Assembly (NCBI GenBank): GCA_017552985.1
Contig: JAFZNO010000005.1
Location: forward strand, 1 to 44,525
Length of the DNA: 44,525 bases
Source of the DNA: Lachnospiraceae bacterium
Lineage (GTDB): Bacteria > Bacillota > Clostridia > Lachnospirales > Lachnospiraceae
Direction: 5' to 3'
Shown here: positions 24,835 through 32,460 of the stretch, piece by piece
Layout of the letters: each line of letters begins with the position of its first letter
Numbering within the stretch: the stretch's first letter is position 1
The notes under the pieces: generated by a model
Database searches by the model: none
Told to the model about the DNA's origin: nothing
What the model saw: only the letters and a program-made list of their open reading frames with translations
Program-made: the position numbers and the translations under genes

Positions 24835-26460
24835 CTAAACCCGATGATTTTTCATTTTTTCTTTATTCTGATACATCAATTGATCCGCACGCTTCGCGGT
24901 TGCATTCAAGTCATAATCAATACGATTGTCATACCTTGCGTAACCGCAGGCGATACCGATCTGAATGTCCTTGCTGGCTTTGTTATATTCCTCTATTGTG
25001 GCTTCCATCATCTTCTGGCGCTCAGCGCAGGCAGCCATTCCGCCCTCAGGGATCAAGCAGTAAAACTCATCCCCGCCCATGCGGTAACAGTCGCCAATAA
25101 CGCCAAAGGTGTTCTTGATGATCTCTGCACTGTCCTTGATGTACTTATCTCCCATTTCATGGCCCAGATGGTCATTGCAATATTTTAAATTGTTCAGATC
25201 CAAAACCACCACGGAATAATTTTCCGGACGCACCGCATAGGGATCCGTGTCAACGATAAATGCCGCACGGTTATAGAGCCCCGTGAGTTTGTCATGGTAT
25301 GCACGGTTTTCCATGTTCTGTGCACCCCTGCCCGCATCGATCAGCTTTCCCGATTCACGGAATACGGAAATGCCAAGCGCAATGGAATAGAGCAGGAAAC
25401 CTACGATAACAAACGGCGTGATCTTTTTACCATCCGTCAGATAATAAGAAGCCAAGTCGATCAACACGCCGAGCGTGACCACCGTCATTCCCAGAAGATT
25501 GCTTCGAAGTTTTGCGTTCCATCCACTCCGCTTCAGTTCGCGCGCCGCCATGTACAAGATCACGACGATAGCGATCAAGATGGACGCCTGGATCAGAATC
25601 AGGATCTGCCTAAAATCCGCCAGACTGAAAAACTGCAGGAACAATCCAAGTCCCGTCACGCCCAGGCTGATCCAGCAAGGAACGTACCAAATCTTAAACT
25701 CACGCGTCGTATACAGGTTCATCATAAACAGCACAAGCGGTACGACGCTCAGCATCATGGCAATAAACGGGATGAGACTAAACACGGGCAGACCGTTAAA
25801 GGGCATTTTCATCAGCGCCGTATCCGACGTGCGCCACATGCCCACAAGCGCCGCAAGCCATCCCAAAAGAACCAGATCCTTATCGACTTCCGAGTTCTTG
25901 CGGTTGTAGAAAACGTAGGTCATCATCGTGCAACCGGTAAGGATCAGCATGATGCTGGCAATGACGGTCCAAAGTTCTTTGTGAAGATACTGTTTTACGA
26001 TCTCTCCTTTTTCTCCCAGATAAAAGTCTGGAACGGCAAAGGACAGATTCTGATAAACCGGCGTCAGCTTCACGCGGATGTCTTCCCCGTTTAGATCCTC
26101 CGTGAGCAAAACGTCATTCCATACGCAACCCGGCGTTTTCGAGATTGCCTTCCGTGAGGATGGCTCCATGGAATAAATACATTCCGCGCCGTGATACACT
26201 TCCACGTTCAAATGAATGGTATAAAAGATCAAGTGACAATACTTGCCGGTAATGCCGTCCACGTGAAGTATTCCCGACCAACTGTCATTTCGTATGGTGA
26301 TATCCTTTTGATTGTCCGTACCCTTGACCTGCAACAGCTCCTGCCCCGTTTTCGGCAATGCCGTTTCCACGATCACCCTGTATCGGACGCAGTAATAGAT
26401 CAAAAGTGCTGCCAAAGCCAGACACACTGCAATGTAGGTTCTAAGAACGCCCTTCGTCAT
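24835..26460 (-). CDS. membrane diguanylate cyclase (GGDEF), paralog 1
   Basis: A 541-residue protein. One N-terminal helix (about residues 9-26) is followed by an extracellular domain of about 150 residues (with CVWNDVLLTEDLNGEDIRV), then a block of about seven helices, then a cytoplasmic GGDEF domain. The active-site motif GGDEF is at residues 462-466 (YRMGGDEFYCL) and the substrate-binding part DLNNLKYCNDHLGHEMGD is intact, so c-di-GMP synthesis is expected. The usual RxxD inhibitory site before GGDEF is absent. The layout recalls 7TM-sensor cyclases (7TMR-DISM-like), though the extracellular domain is only tentatively placed. GGGAG lies seven bases before the ATG. It is the middle gene of the GGDEF-GGDEF-malQ unit. 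Confidence 0.87.
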   Translation of the reverse strand: MTKGVLRTYIAVCLALAALLIYYCVRYRVIVETALPKTGQELLQVKGTDNQKDITIRNDSWSGILHVDGITGKYCHLIFYTIHLNVEVYHGAECIYSMEPSSRKAISKTPGCVWNDVLLTEDLNGEDIRVKLTPVYQNLSFAVPDFYLGEKGEIVKQYLHKELWTVIASIMLILTGCTMMTYVFYNRKNSEVDKDLVLLGWLAALVGMWRTSDTALMKMPFNGLPVFSLIPFIAMMLSVVPLVLFMMNLYTTREFKIWYVPCWISLGVTGLGLFLQFFSLADFRQILILIQASILIAIVVILYMAARELKRSGWNAKLRSNLLGMTVVTLGVLIDLASYYLTDGKKITPFVIVGFLLYSIALGISVFRESGKLIDAGRGAQNMENRAYHDKLTGLYNRAAFIVDTDPYAVRPENYSVVVLDLNNLKYCNDHLGHEMGDKYIKDSAEIIKNTFGVIGDCYRMGGDEFYCLIPEGGMAACAERQKMMEATIEEYNKASKDIQIGIACGYARYDNRIDYDLNATAKRADQLMYQNKEKMKNHRV

Positions 26461-26483
26461 AAGCTTTCTCCCAGTTTACGTTC

Positions 26484-28115
26484 CTAAGTATTTGCCTGTT
26501 GCTGTTTCATGCGGAATTTCTCTTCATACATCATTTTATCTGCCCTGCGGATGGTTCCGTGCACGTCCGCATCCTCCACGGGATCATAAATGGCATAGCC
26601 GCATGCGATTCCCATGTGGATGTCACCGCTGTTCCGGTTAAACTCTTCCACGCGGGCACGCATTCTCTTCGCACGCTTTGCGCAACCCTCCATCGTGTCA
26701 TCCATCAAGATTGCACCAAATTCATCGCCTCCCAAACGGAAGCAACGCCCCCTGTCCCCGAAGCAATCCATGATGATCTTGGCACTCTCCTTGATGTAAA
26801 GGTCTCCCTTGTCATGTCCCAGCTCGTCATTACACTTCTTCAGATTGTTTAAGTCAAACGCCACCAAAATGCACTTCTTGGGATCATACTCCTTGCCCGC
26901 CAAAAATTCAGAATAGGCCGCGCGGTTAAAGAATCCCGTCAAAGCGTCATGGTATGCAAGCTTCTTGTATTGCAATGCCTGCATGCCAACCTCCATGTCC
27001 TTTTTGGAAGTGCGGAGGCGGTTATAGATCAGGATCAGAAGGAAGATCAGGAATAGCAACATGCTCATGGGGAAGTTTGTAACTCCCGTTGTTCCAAAAT
27101 ACGTATAAGCATCCAGCGCCATCCATACAAGTCCCAAGAAGGTTACTGCCAAGGCAGTCTTGGCATCCTTGTCAAAGCCCTCTTCCCTCGCATAAACTCC
27201 AACTCCGACAAAGCAACACAGGATCGTGATCACCAGGACACCCTCTGAGATAAATATGGTCTCCCTAAAATCCGCAATCCCAAAAAATTGCAGCAAAATG
27301 ATCGAAATGATCCCGGCCAGGGTTACGACGTCCGGAACCTTCCACGCCGTACTCTCATAAGTATTTAAGATGTCATAGATCAGTTTTTTCATCATCAGCG
27401 GAAGGAACATCAGGGCAATGAAAGGCAAAATCGTAAGGATTGGCGCGTTGCTGGCAAAAAGCGCCATGAAATTGCTGTCCAGTATCTTCCATATACCGAT
27501 CACTATGGTAAACAGGGAATGCGAGATGGCGATGGTCACCCGCTCTTCCTGATCCCTGCCGGCCAGAGCCACGACAATCTGGAAAACGCCGATCAGGATC
27601 ACGCTGGCGCACAGAATCAGAATTGGCAGATTTGAAATAATAATTTTCTTAATGATCTCATATCCATTGCCGAACATGAGCTCCGGCATGGGATTCACGC
27701 CCTTATAGATCGGTTCAACGTCGATGCGGACGTTCTTCCCGTTGTCTATGTCCTGAAAGACTACTTCGTTATAAACAATTCCCGGACTTCTCGGCAGGAT
27801 CAGGCCCGGTGCCCTCTCCATCCGGTAGATTTCCTTTCCATCCAAATAAACCCTGACGTTTTGATGCTCCGTCATGAAATATAACGTATCATAATCTGCA
27901 TGCACGTCCTGCAGACAAAACATTAAGATCGTTTTTTCACCCAAGGGAGCTTCATAGTCCTGAACGACCGTGCGGGAATAATCCGTGATCTCAACGCAAT
28001 TCGTCAGACTTTCCTTTCTCTGAACGGAGAGGCGAAGATTCAACAGACCATATAAAAGCAAGAATATAAACAGAATGCTCACAAAGCCATAGGCTCGAAA
28101 TATCGTCTTTCTCAT
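26484..28115 (-). CDS. membrane diguanylate cyclase (GGDEF), paralog 2
   Basis: A 543-residue protein with the same plan as its downstream neighbour: N-terminal helix, extracellular domain (GIVYNEVVFQDIDNGKNVRI aligns with the neighbour's corresponding block), a seven-helix region with APILTILPFIALM matching LPVFSLIPFIAMM, and a C-terminal GGDEF domain. With the ATG at 28115 the GGDEF motif falls at residues 462-466, exactly as in paralog 1, which supports both this start and a tandem duplication. An earlier TTG at 28160 has no ribosome binding site. The active site (RLGGDEF, DLNNLKKCNDELGHDKGD) is intact; no RxxD inhibitory site is seen. First gene of the operon. Confidence 0.87.
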   Translation of the reverse strand: MRKTIFRAYGFVSILFIFLLLYGLLNLRLSVQRKESLTNCVEITDYSRTVVQDYEAPLGEKTILMFCLQDVHADYDTLYFMTEHQNVRVYLDGKEIYRMERAPGLILPRSPGIVYNEVVFQDIDNGKNVRIDVEPIYKGVNPMPELMFGNGYEIIKKIIISNLPILILCASVILIGVFQIVVALAGRDQEERVTIAISHSLFTIVIGIWKILDSNFMALFASNAPILTILPFIALMFLPLMMKKLIYDILNTYESTAWKVPDVVTLAGIISIILLQFFGIADFRETIFISEGVLVITILCCFVGVGVYAREEGFDKDAKTALAVTFLGLVWMALDAYTYFGTTGVTNFPMSMLLFLIFLLILIYNRLRTSKKDMEVGMQALQYKKLAYHDALTGFFNRAAYSEFLAGKEYDPKKCILVAFDLNNLKKCNDELGHDKGDLYIKESAKIIMDCFGDRGRCFRLGGDEFGAILMDDTMEGCAKRAKRMRARVEEFNRNSGDIHMGIACGYAIYDPVEDADVHGTIRRADKMMYEEKFRMKQQQANT

Positions 28116-28172
28116 GAATACGTTTATTCTCCGATTCGCGCTGCTTGTTACCGTTTCCAATGCGAAAATAAA

Positions 28173-28202
28173 AGCACGGGAATTTGCATAAAATCCCGTG
28201 CT
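28173..28202 (-). terminator. intrinsic terminator after the antiporter gene
   Basis: AGCACGGGA (28173-28181) pairs with TCCCGTGCT (28194-28202); on the minus strand TTTTATTTT follows. The promoter of the next gene (28204-28232) directly abuts the hairpin, so terminator and start region overlap. Confidence 0.7.
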
Positions 28203-28203
28203 A

Positions 28204-28232
28204 ATTATATCACTTTTTTATTCACTTTTCAA
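28204..28232 (-). promoter_or_regulatory. promoter of the GGDEF-GGDEF-malQ operon
   Basis: On the minus strand TTGAAA (28227-28232), 17-base spacer, extended -10 TGA-TATAAT (28204-28209). The start point would fall inside the 5' arm of the terminator hairpin at 28173-28202. The -35 lies only six bases beyond the stop codon of the antiporter gene. Confidence 0.65.
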
Positions 28233-28237
28233 TAAAA

Positions 28238-29182
28238 CTATAAAATATATGCAAAGTATCCTGCGTACGCGATCAGCATCACTAATCCACCGAGTCTGCC
28301 AAGTTTATGATTCTTTACGACGCAAAGGAAAAGCAATACGACCGTCGCGATGGCAACGCAGCTGTCCACAAGGAAGGAAGAAGCATATGCCACGGGAGTG
28401 ATCAGTGCAGTGGTTCCAGCCACGAAAAGAATGTTAAAGATATTGCTTCCAACGATGTTACCTACGGCAATGTCCGGTTTCTTCTTTAGGGCAGCGGTTA
28501 CGCTGGTCACAAGCTCAGGAAGCGAAGTTCCAAATGCCACTATGGTCAGACCGATGAAGCGCTCCTCCATGCCGAACATTTTTGCGATTGCCGTCGCAGC
28601 GTCTATCGTCACGTTACTTCCAAGCACGATCATGCCCGCGCCGACCAGCACCATGACAAACAACAGCCAGACCGGCTTTTTCTTTTCCTCCTTCTGCTCT
28701 TCTTCCTGGGGGCCATTTCCATTCTTTGCCATCACCAACAGATACAGAAGATATATGATCATAAGACCCCAAAGGATACCGCCCTCAAGCCTGTCAACCG
28801 TATTGTCCCAAAGTCCTAAGACTACAAGAACAACCGTGATCAATACGGTGAAGGGGATCTCATAACGCACCGTGGATTTCTGCACGGGTATCGGGCAAAG
28901 CAAGGCCGTCAATCCCAAGATCACAAGCACGTTCATAATGTTACTTCCAAGAACGTTGCCTATCGTGATCGCCGCGCTTCCCTTCGTTGCCGCCGAAATG
29001 CTGACGGCCGCTTCCGGAAGGGACGTACCCATCGCAACAATGGTAAGTCCGATCACCAGCTGCGGAATGCCCAACCTGTCCGCGATCGATGCCGCACCGT
29101 CCACGAACCAGTCCGCGCCCTTTGTCAAAAGCACAAAACCCAAAACTAACAATAATGCCTGAAACCAAACCGTATCCATCAT
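28238..29182 (-). CDS. calcium/sodium-type cation antiporter (CaCA family)
   Basis: A 314-residue protein with about ten helices and the two inverted alpha repeats of the CaCA family: GTSLPEAAVSISAATKGS then IGNVLGSNIMNV in the first half, GTSLPELVTSVTAALKKK then VGNIVGSNIFNI in the second. A charged loop (QEEEQKEEKKK) lies between the halves. The family exchanges Ca2+ or other divalent cations for Na+ or H+. The start at 29182 is fixed by context: an in-frame frame extends to 29227, but that would lie inside the terminator stem of the leader. Expression is probably controlled by the candidate cation riboswitch upstream, which points to manganese or calcium export. Confidence 0.87.
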   Translation of the reverse strand: MMDTVWFQALLLVLGFVLLTKGADWFVDGAASIADRLGIPQLVIGLTIVAMGTSLPEAAVSISAATKGSAAITIGNVLGSNIMNVLVILGLTALLCPIPVQKSTVRYEIPFTVLITVVLVVLGLWDNTVDRLEGGILWGLMIIYLLYLLVMAKNGNGPQEEEQKEEKKKPVWLLFVMVLVGAGMIVLGSNVTIDAATAIAKMFGMEERFIGLTIVAFGTSLPELVTSVTAALKKKPDIAVGNIVGSNIFNILFVAGTTALITPVAYASSFLVDSCVAIATVVLLFLCVVKNHKLGRLGGLVMLIAYAGYFAYIL

Positions 29183-29210
29183 ATGCTTTTCTACCTCACA
29201 AATAATAAGA

Positions 29211-29244
29211 AAGACTTTTAGCACCAAAGAGTGCTAAAAGTCTT
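29211..29244 (-). terminator. riboswitch-controlled terminator before the antiporter gene
   Basis: AAGACTTTTAGCAC (29211-29224) and GTGCTAAAAGTCTT (29231-29244) are perfect 14-bp arms with a 6-base loop; on the minus strand TCTTATTATTTG follows. It sits between the candidate riboswitch and the start codon, the normal place for an expression platform. Confidence 0.8.
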
Positions 29245-29362
29245 GTTCTTCCTCGTCTTATCGATGAAGCGCGCAACCACGACGGGTGCGGCCTACCCAT
29301 GGCCCAGAGCGTCGGGGTATGTTGATTGCGCGATGATAACTACTCCCTCTTAACTAATCTGT
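29245..29362 (-). promoter_or_regulatory. candidate yybP-ykoY-type (manganese/cation) riboswitch
   Basis: Right after a promoter, the minus strand carries GGGAGTAG (29340-29347), then a 7-bp stem TTGCGCG/CGCGCAA (29326-29332 with 29270-29276) and a CAACATACC motif (29316-29324). GGGGAGUAG followed by a stem leading to a CAACAUACU-like element is the pattern I know for yybP-ykoY RNAs, which bind Mn2+ and often control cation exporters including CaCA antiporters. A strong terminator follows. The match was made by eye; the inner arm (GGGCCATGGGTAGGCC region) is not one I can align to the consensus. Confidence 0.65.
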
Positions 29363-29391
29363 AACATAGCATTTTTTGAAAAAATTGTCAA
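29363..29391 (-). promoter_or_regulatory. promoter of the riboswitch-antiporter unit
   Basis: On the minus strand TTGACA (29386-29391), 17-base spacer, TGC-TATGTT (29363-29368). The transcript would start close to the 5' edge of the riboswitch. It begins 13 bases after the stop codon of the upstream gene. Confidence 0.7.
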
Positions 29392-29403
29392 GATTGTTTT
29401 GGC

Positions 29404-30726
29404 CTACTGCTTTGCCCTGGATTCCTCCAGGGAAGAGAACAACATCTCGATCAACTCCTTGTTCAGGACCACGGACTTCCCGAAGGGATTGATCACGACG
29501 CCGGAGATCTTTGCGTCCTGAAGCCCGTACGCAAGCACGTCCTGGATGGACCGGTTCACGCACACGCCATGCTTCTTTCCCTTCGAAAGCTCCTGCTCAT
29601 CCGTAAACATCGGAATCCATTCCTTGCCGCTCTGCTCGCGGACCACGTCGATGACCAGATGCATCTCGCGATTGTAAGTAAGGCCGTCGCCTGCTTTCTC
29701 CTTAGCCTTTATGTTGCCAGTAGCCTTATCCCTGGTCCCCGCTTCCTCTTTCTTCTCATTCTCATCACGCATGGGCGCAAAAGCCTGTCCGTCTTCAAGC
29801 ATGCGCTGCAAAAGCGTATCGCGAAGGAGCATGAAATTGTCTTCATTTCCAATCTCATAAAAAGCATCAACCGCCCTCTTGATCCGGCGATTGTCGTCCG
29901 GGGAACTGATCTCCATGACGGGCTCCCTGTCAAGCAGCTTGTCAAATCTCTCCAACACGCGAAGGAGCTTTCTGCTAAGATAAACCTCACCGCGCATGAT
30001 CATCCCCAAAGGAATGCCGTAAAACGCTTCCGCCATGGAACCTGCAATGGCTGCCAGCGTATCCGTGTCACCGCCCAGGGAAACCGCATTCCGGATCACG
30101 TCCTCGAAGTTCTTGCCCTCCAGGAACGCTATGATCGCTTCCGGAACGGTATGCATGCAATCTTCCACGTGATGGTAGCCCGGCCTGATCTCATCCAACG
30201 TTCTCGACAGATTATAGCCAAACTCCTTCTCCACGTATTTCTTGATCTCGCTCTTTGAGGTCTCGTTTCTAGCCAAAAAGATCACGCTCGCAGTTGCCTC
30301 GGCGCCCTTGATGCCTTCCGGATGGTCATGAGTTACCCTCGCGGTTGCCGCCGCTACTTCCCTCGTGCGGTCAACGGTATTGTAAAGCCATCCTGCCGCG
30401 CTCACGCGCATGGCGCTGCCGTTGCCATAGCTGTGATACGGCTTGGCAAGTTCGCCCAGATGAAGCCACTGATAAAATCTTCCGCCATATCCCGCATCCG
30501 GGTACTTGTGTCCCCATTTCTGCATGGACGCGGTCACTTTCTTCTCAATCTCCTCCACGGAAGCATCGATCCCGGCATCCATTAACGCTTCACCAACCGC
30601 AATGGTCATGACGGTGTCGTCCGTAAAGTAACTCTTCACTGAAAAGAGCTCAAATTCCTTCGATTTGTCCCCCATGTCAAACTCGAAGGGACTGCCTATG
30701 ATATCCCCCAAAATCGCCCCGTACAT
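29404..30726 (-). CDS. ADP-ribosylglycohydrolase fused to a C-terminal SseB-like domain
   Basis: A 440-residue two-domain protein. Residues 1 to about 255 are an ADP-ribosylglycohydrolase (DraG-type): GAILGDIIGSPFEF, the metal-binding YFTDDTVMTIAVGEAL, VTHDHPEGIKGAEATA and GGDTDTLAAIAGSMAEAFYG are all intact, so removal of ADP-ribose from proteins or small molecules is expected. A charged linker rich in Lys and Glu follows (about 310-345). The last 90 residues (WIPMFTDEQELSKG, GVVINPFGKSVVLNKELIEM) match the SseB N-terminal domain pattern, whose function is poorly known. The ATG is preceded by AGAGGAGG. It has its own promoter and faces the same way as its neighbours. Confidence 0.82.
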   Translation of the reverse strand: MYGAILGDIIGSPFEFDMGDKSKEFELFSVKSYFTDDTVMTIAVGEALMDAGIDASVEEIEKKVTASMQKWGHKYPDAGYGGRFYQWLHLGELAKPYHSYGNGSAMRVSAAGWLYNTVDRTREVAAATARVTHDHPEGIKGAEATASVIFLARNETSKSEIKKYVEKEFGYNLSRTLDEIRPGYHHVEDCMHTVPEAIIAFLEGKNFEDVIRNAVSLGGDTDTLAAIAGSMAEAFYGIPLGMIMRGEVYLSRKLLRVLERFDKLLDREPVMEISSPDDNRRIKRAVDAFYEIGNEDNFMLLRDTLLQRMLEDGQAFAPMRDENEKKEEAGTRDKATGNIKAKEKAGDGLTYNREMHLVIDVVREQSGKEWIPMFTDEQELSKGKKHGVCVNRSIQDVLAYGLQDAKISGVVINPFGKSVVLNKELIEMLFSSLEESRAKQ

Positions 30727-30760
30727 TCTACCTCCTCTGACCGTTCAGAGACCGGTCAAC
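30727..30760 (-). promoter_or_regulatory. leader hairpin next to the ribosome binding site of the ADP-ribosylglycohydrolase gene
   Basis: In the minus-strand leader CTCTGA and TCAGAG can pair around ACGG, and the 3' arm runs into the AGAGGAGG ribosome binding site. An alternative pairing GACCG/CGGTC overlaps it. This could affect translation, but the stem is short. Confidence 0.3.
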
Positions 30761-30790
30761 GCTCAAAAATTTTTACCCCAATTCTCTTTT

Positions 30791-30820
30791 ATTTTACCCA
30801 AAAAAGCGTACCCTTGTCAA
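30791..30820 (-). promoter_or_regulatory. promoter of the ADP-ribosylglycohydrolase gene
   Basis: On the minus strand TTGACA (30815-30820), 18-base spacer, TAAAAT (30791-30796); about 58 bases of leader to the start codon. Confidence 0.6.
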
Positions 30821-30831
30821 CGTGCGAAGAG

Positions 30832-32442
30832 CTAATCCTCGCTTCTTTTTTCTTCTCCGGATTCCCCCTCCGTCATCGCCTTCCCAAACACTCCCAGATC
30901 GTACAAATGCCCGTAATAGTCGGTGTTCAGAACGTTTTTGCAGAAGTCATATTTCTTTCCAACAAGATTTTTCACCGTCTTCACGTAATCCTCCGGAATC
31001 TCCGCGTTTTCGTCATAGGGTACAAACTTTCCCTTCTTGCAGATTCCCAGATCCGTCTTCCAATTGCTCCGATCAAGAATGGCGATCGGCATGGCGTCAG
31101 AAAACACGTCCCTGCCTGGCAAAAGTCTGGAATCCCACTCCGTCCCAAAGAGATTCGAAAGCGTCGGCAACACGTCAATGCTGCATACGGGATCACTGAC
31201 AACGATCGGATCATATTCCTCCAGACATCCGCACCAAAGGATCAGGCGGTTGTGATCCCTTTGGAACACGTTCTCCACCTTCTCGCCGTATAATTCCGAA
31301 AGATATTTCATATTCCCGTAGCCGGCGCTGCTGCCGCCGTCAAGCCCGTAGGGATAGTGGTCCGCGCTGATCACGATCACGGTATCGTTTGCGATCCCTT
31401 TCTCCTCAAGCTGCGCCACAAGATACGCCAGCGCATCCTCAAAATCCAGGTTTGCAGCCAGATAAGCCTTGATTGGCGTTGAGCCCTCCACGTCCGCCAC
31501 CCGGTCCTTATGTTTCTTTGCCATGGCGTTACTGTTAAAGCCATAATTGCTATGTCCGCTCACGGACATGTAATAAATGTTAAAACGCTCCTGATCGATA
31601 TACTCCGGGATCGTTCCCACAAACATGTCACAGTCGCTCTCTGGCCAGGTCGGCCTGATAAATTTCTCCATGCCGTTGCCATATGCCATATACCCCTCGG
31701 AGTAACCGAGATTATTGTGGGTCTTGTCCCTGTCATACATTGTGACGTTACCGTTGTGATAAGCCTTTCCAAAATAGCCTAGGCGGTTCAGCTGATTTCC
31801 CATGGTGAAATAATTATTTTGATCCGCCGTCCTCTTCACGGAACTGCCGCCAAGAACCGGAAAAAATCCAAGAATATTCTGGCATTCCCCGCCCGTGGTG
31901 CCGGCACCCGCAGGCTGATAGTAATCCGTGAACTGGATTCCCTTTGTCGCAAGACGGTAAAGCGTCGGCGTCAGGTTCTCGTCTATGACCTCCGCCGTAA
32001 ATGCTTCCGCAGAGATAAAGATCAGATTCTTACCGGCAAAGAGCCCCGTCATGCCATTCTTTTTTGAAGGCGTCAGCGACGCAACGTAGGCGTCAATTTG
32101 CTTGTAGTTCGCTCCATCCGACTCTGCCAGGGTTTCAAAATCAATCTCCATCTTATTCTCTTCATCCAAGATGGTCTTCGACAGCGTAATCATATAATCT
32201 GACGGAATGGGCGTTGGCGTCGGCTCCGGCGTTGGTTCGGGCGTCGGTTCCGGCGTGGGTTGCGGCGTATTTTCCGGCAAGGGTGCATCGGTTGCCGCCG
32301 CTACTTCACTCGTCACCTGCGACGTTTCCTCCGTCCTTTCCCCAATCCCTTCCGTATTCTTTTCACAGCCGGAAAGCGCAACAAGCAATGCCGCGCCTGC
32401 CGCCATCAAAGTAATCCCAACCTTTCCGCTCCGACGTTTCAT
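30832..32442 (-). CDS. lipoprotein with an LtaS-like sulfatase-fold phosphotransferase domain
   Basis: A 536-residue protein. Lipobox ALSGC (Cys26) and a Pro-Thr-Glu linker (PTPEP repeats, about residues 58-78) anchor a large extracellular domain. That domain has lipoteichoic acid synthase landmarks: FISAEAF with the first metal Glu, GAGTTGGECQNIL with the probable catalytic Thr182, YYMSVSGHSNY and IVISADHYPYG with the Asp-His metal pair. Classic LtaS enzymes have five N-terminal membrane helices in place of a lipid anchor, so this is an atypical version that may add glycerol-phosphate-like groups to other acceptors or cleave them. GGAGG lies seven bases before the ATG. It follows the SNF2 helicase gene by 18 bases, an odd pairing. 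Confidence 0.8.
   Translation of the reverse strand: MKRRSGKVGITLMAAGAALLVALSGCEKNTEGIGERTEETSQVTSEVAAATDAPLPENTPQPTPEPTPEPTPEPTPTPIPSDYMITLSKTILDEENKMEIDFETLAESDGANYKQIDAYVASLTPSKKNGMTGLFAGKNLIFISAEAFTAEVIDENLTPTLYRLATKGIQFTDYYQPAGAGTTGGECQNILGFFPVLGGSSVKRTADQNNYFTMGNQLNRLGYFGKAYHNGNVTMYDRDKTHNNLGYSEGYMAYGNGMEKFIRPTWPESDCDMFVGTIPEYIDQERFNIYYMSVSGHSNYGFNSNAMAKKHKDRVADVEGSTPIKAYLAANLDFEDALAYLVAQLEEKGIANDTVIVISADHYPYGLDGGSSAGYGNMKYLSELYGEKVENVFQRDHNRLILWCGCLEEYDPIVVSDPVCSIDVLPTLSNLFGTEWDSRLLPGRDVFSDAMPIAILDRSNWKTDLGICKKGKFVPYDENAEIPEDYVKTVKNLVGKKYDFCKNVLNTDYYGHLYDLGVFGKAMTEGESGEEKRSED
32213..32276 (-). repeat. Pro-Thr-Glu linker repeat
   Basis: A 12-base unit encoding PTPE repeated about five times inside the LtaS-like lipoprotein gene. 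It is a wall-spanning spacer of the kind common in Clostridia surface proteins. Confidence 0.8.
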
Positions 32443-32460
32443 TTTACGCCCTCCGTTATT

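Noticed and set aside
25294-26094. 266-codon plus-strand frame opposite GGDEF paralog 1
   Set aside because: Shadow of the membrane-protein gene; His/Gln/Arg-rich composition and no ribosome binding site.
29183-29227. Upstream extension of the antiporter reading frame
   Set aside because: It would run through the terminator stem of the leader; the ATG at 29182 has a GAGG site and starts the membrane helix properly.
32213-32276. Tandem repeat as a mobile or regulatory element
   Set aside because: It is in frame and encodes a Pro-Thr-Glu linker of a surface lipoprotein.
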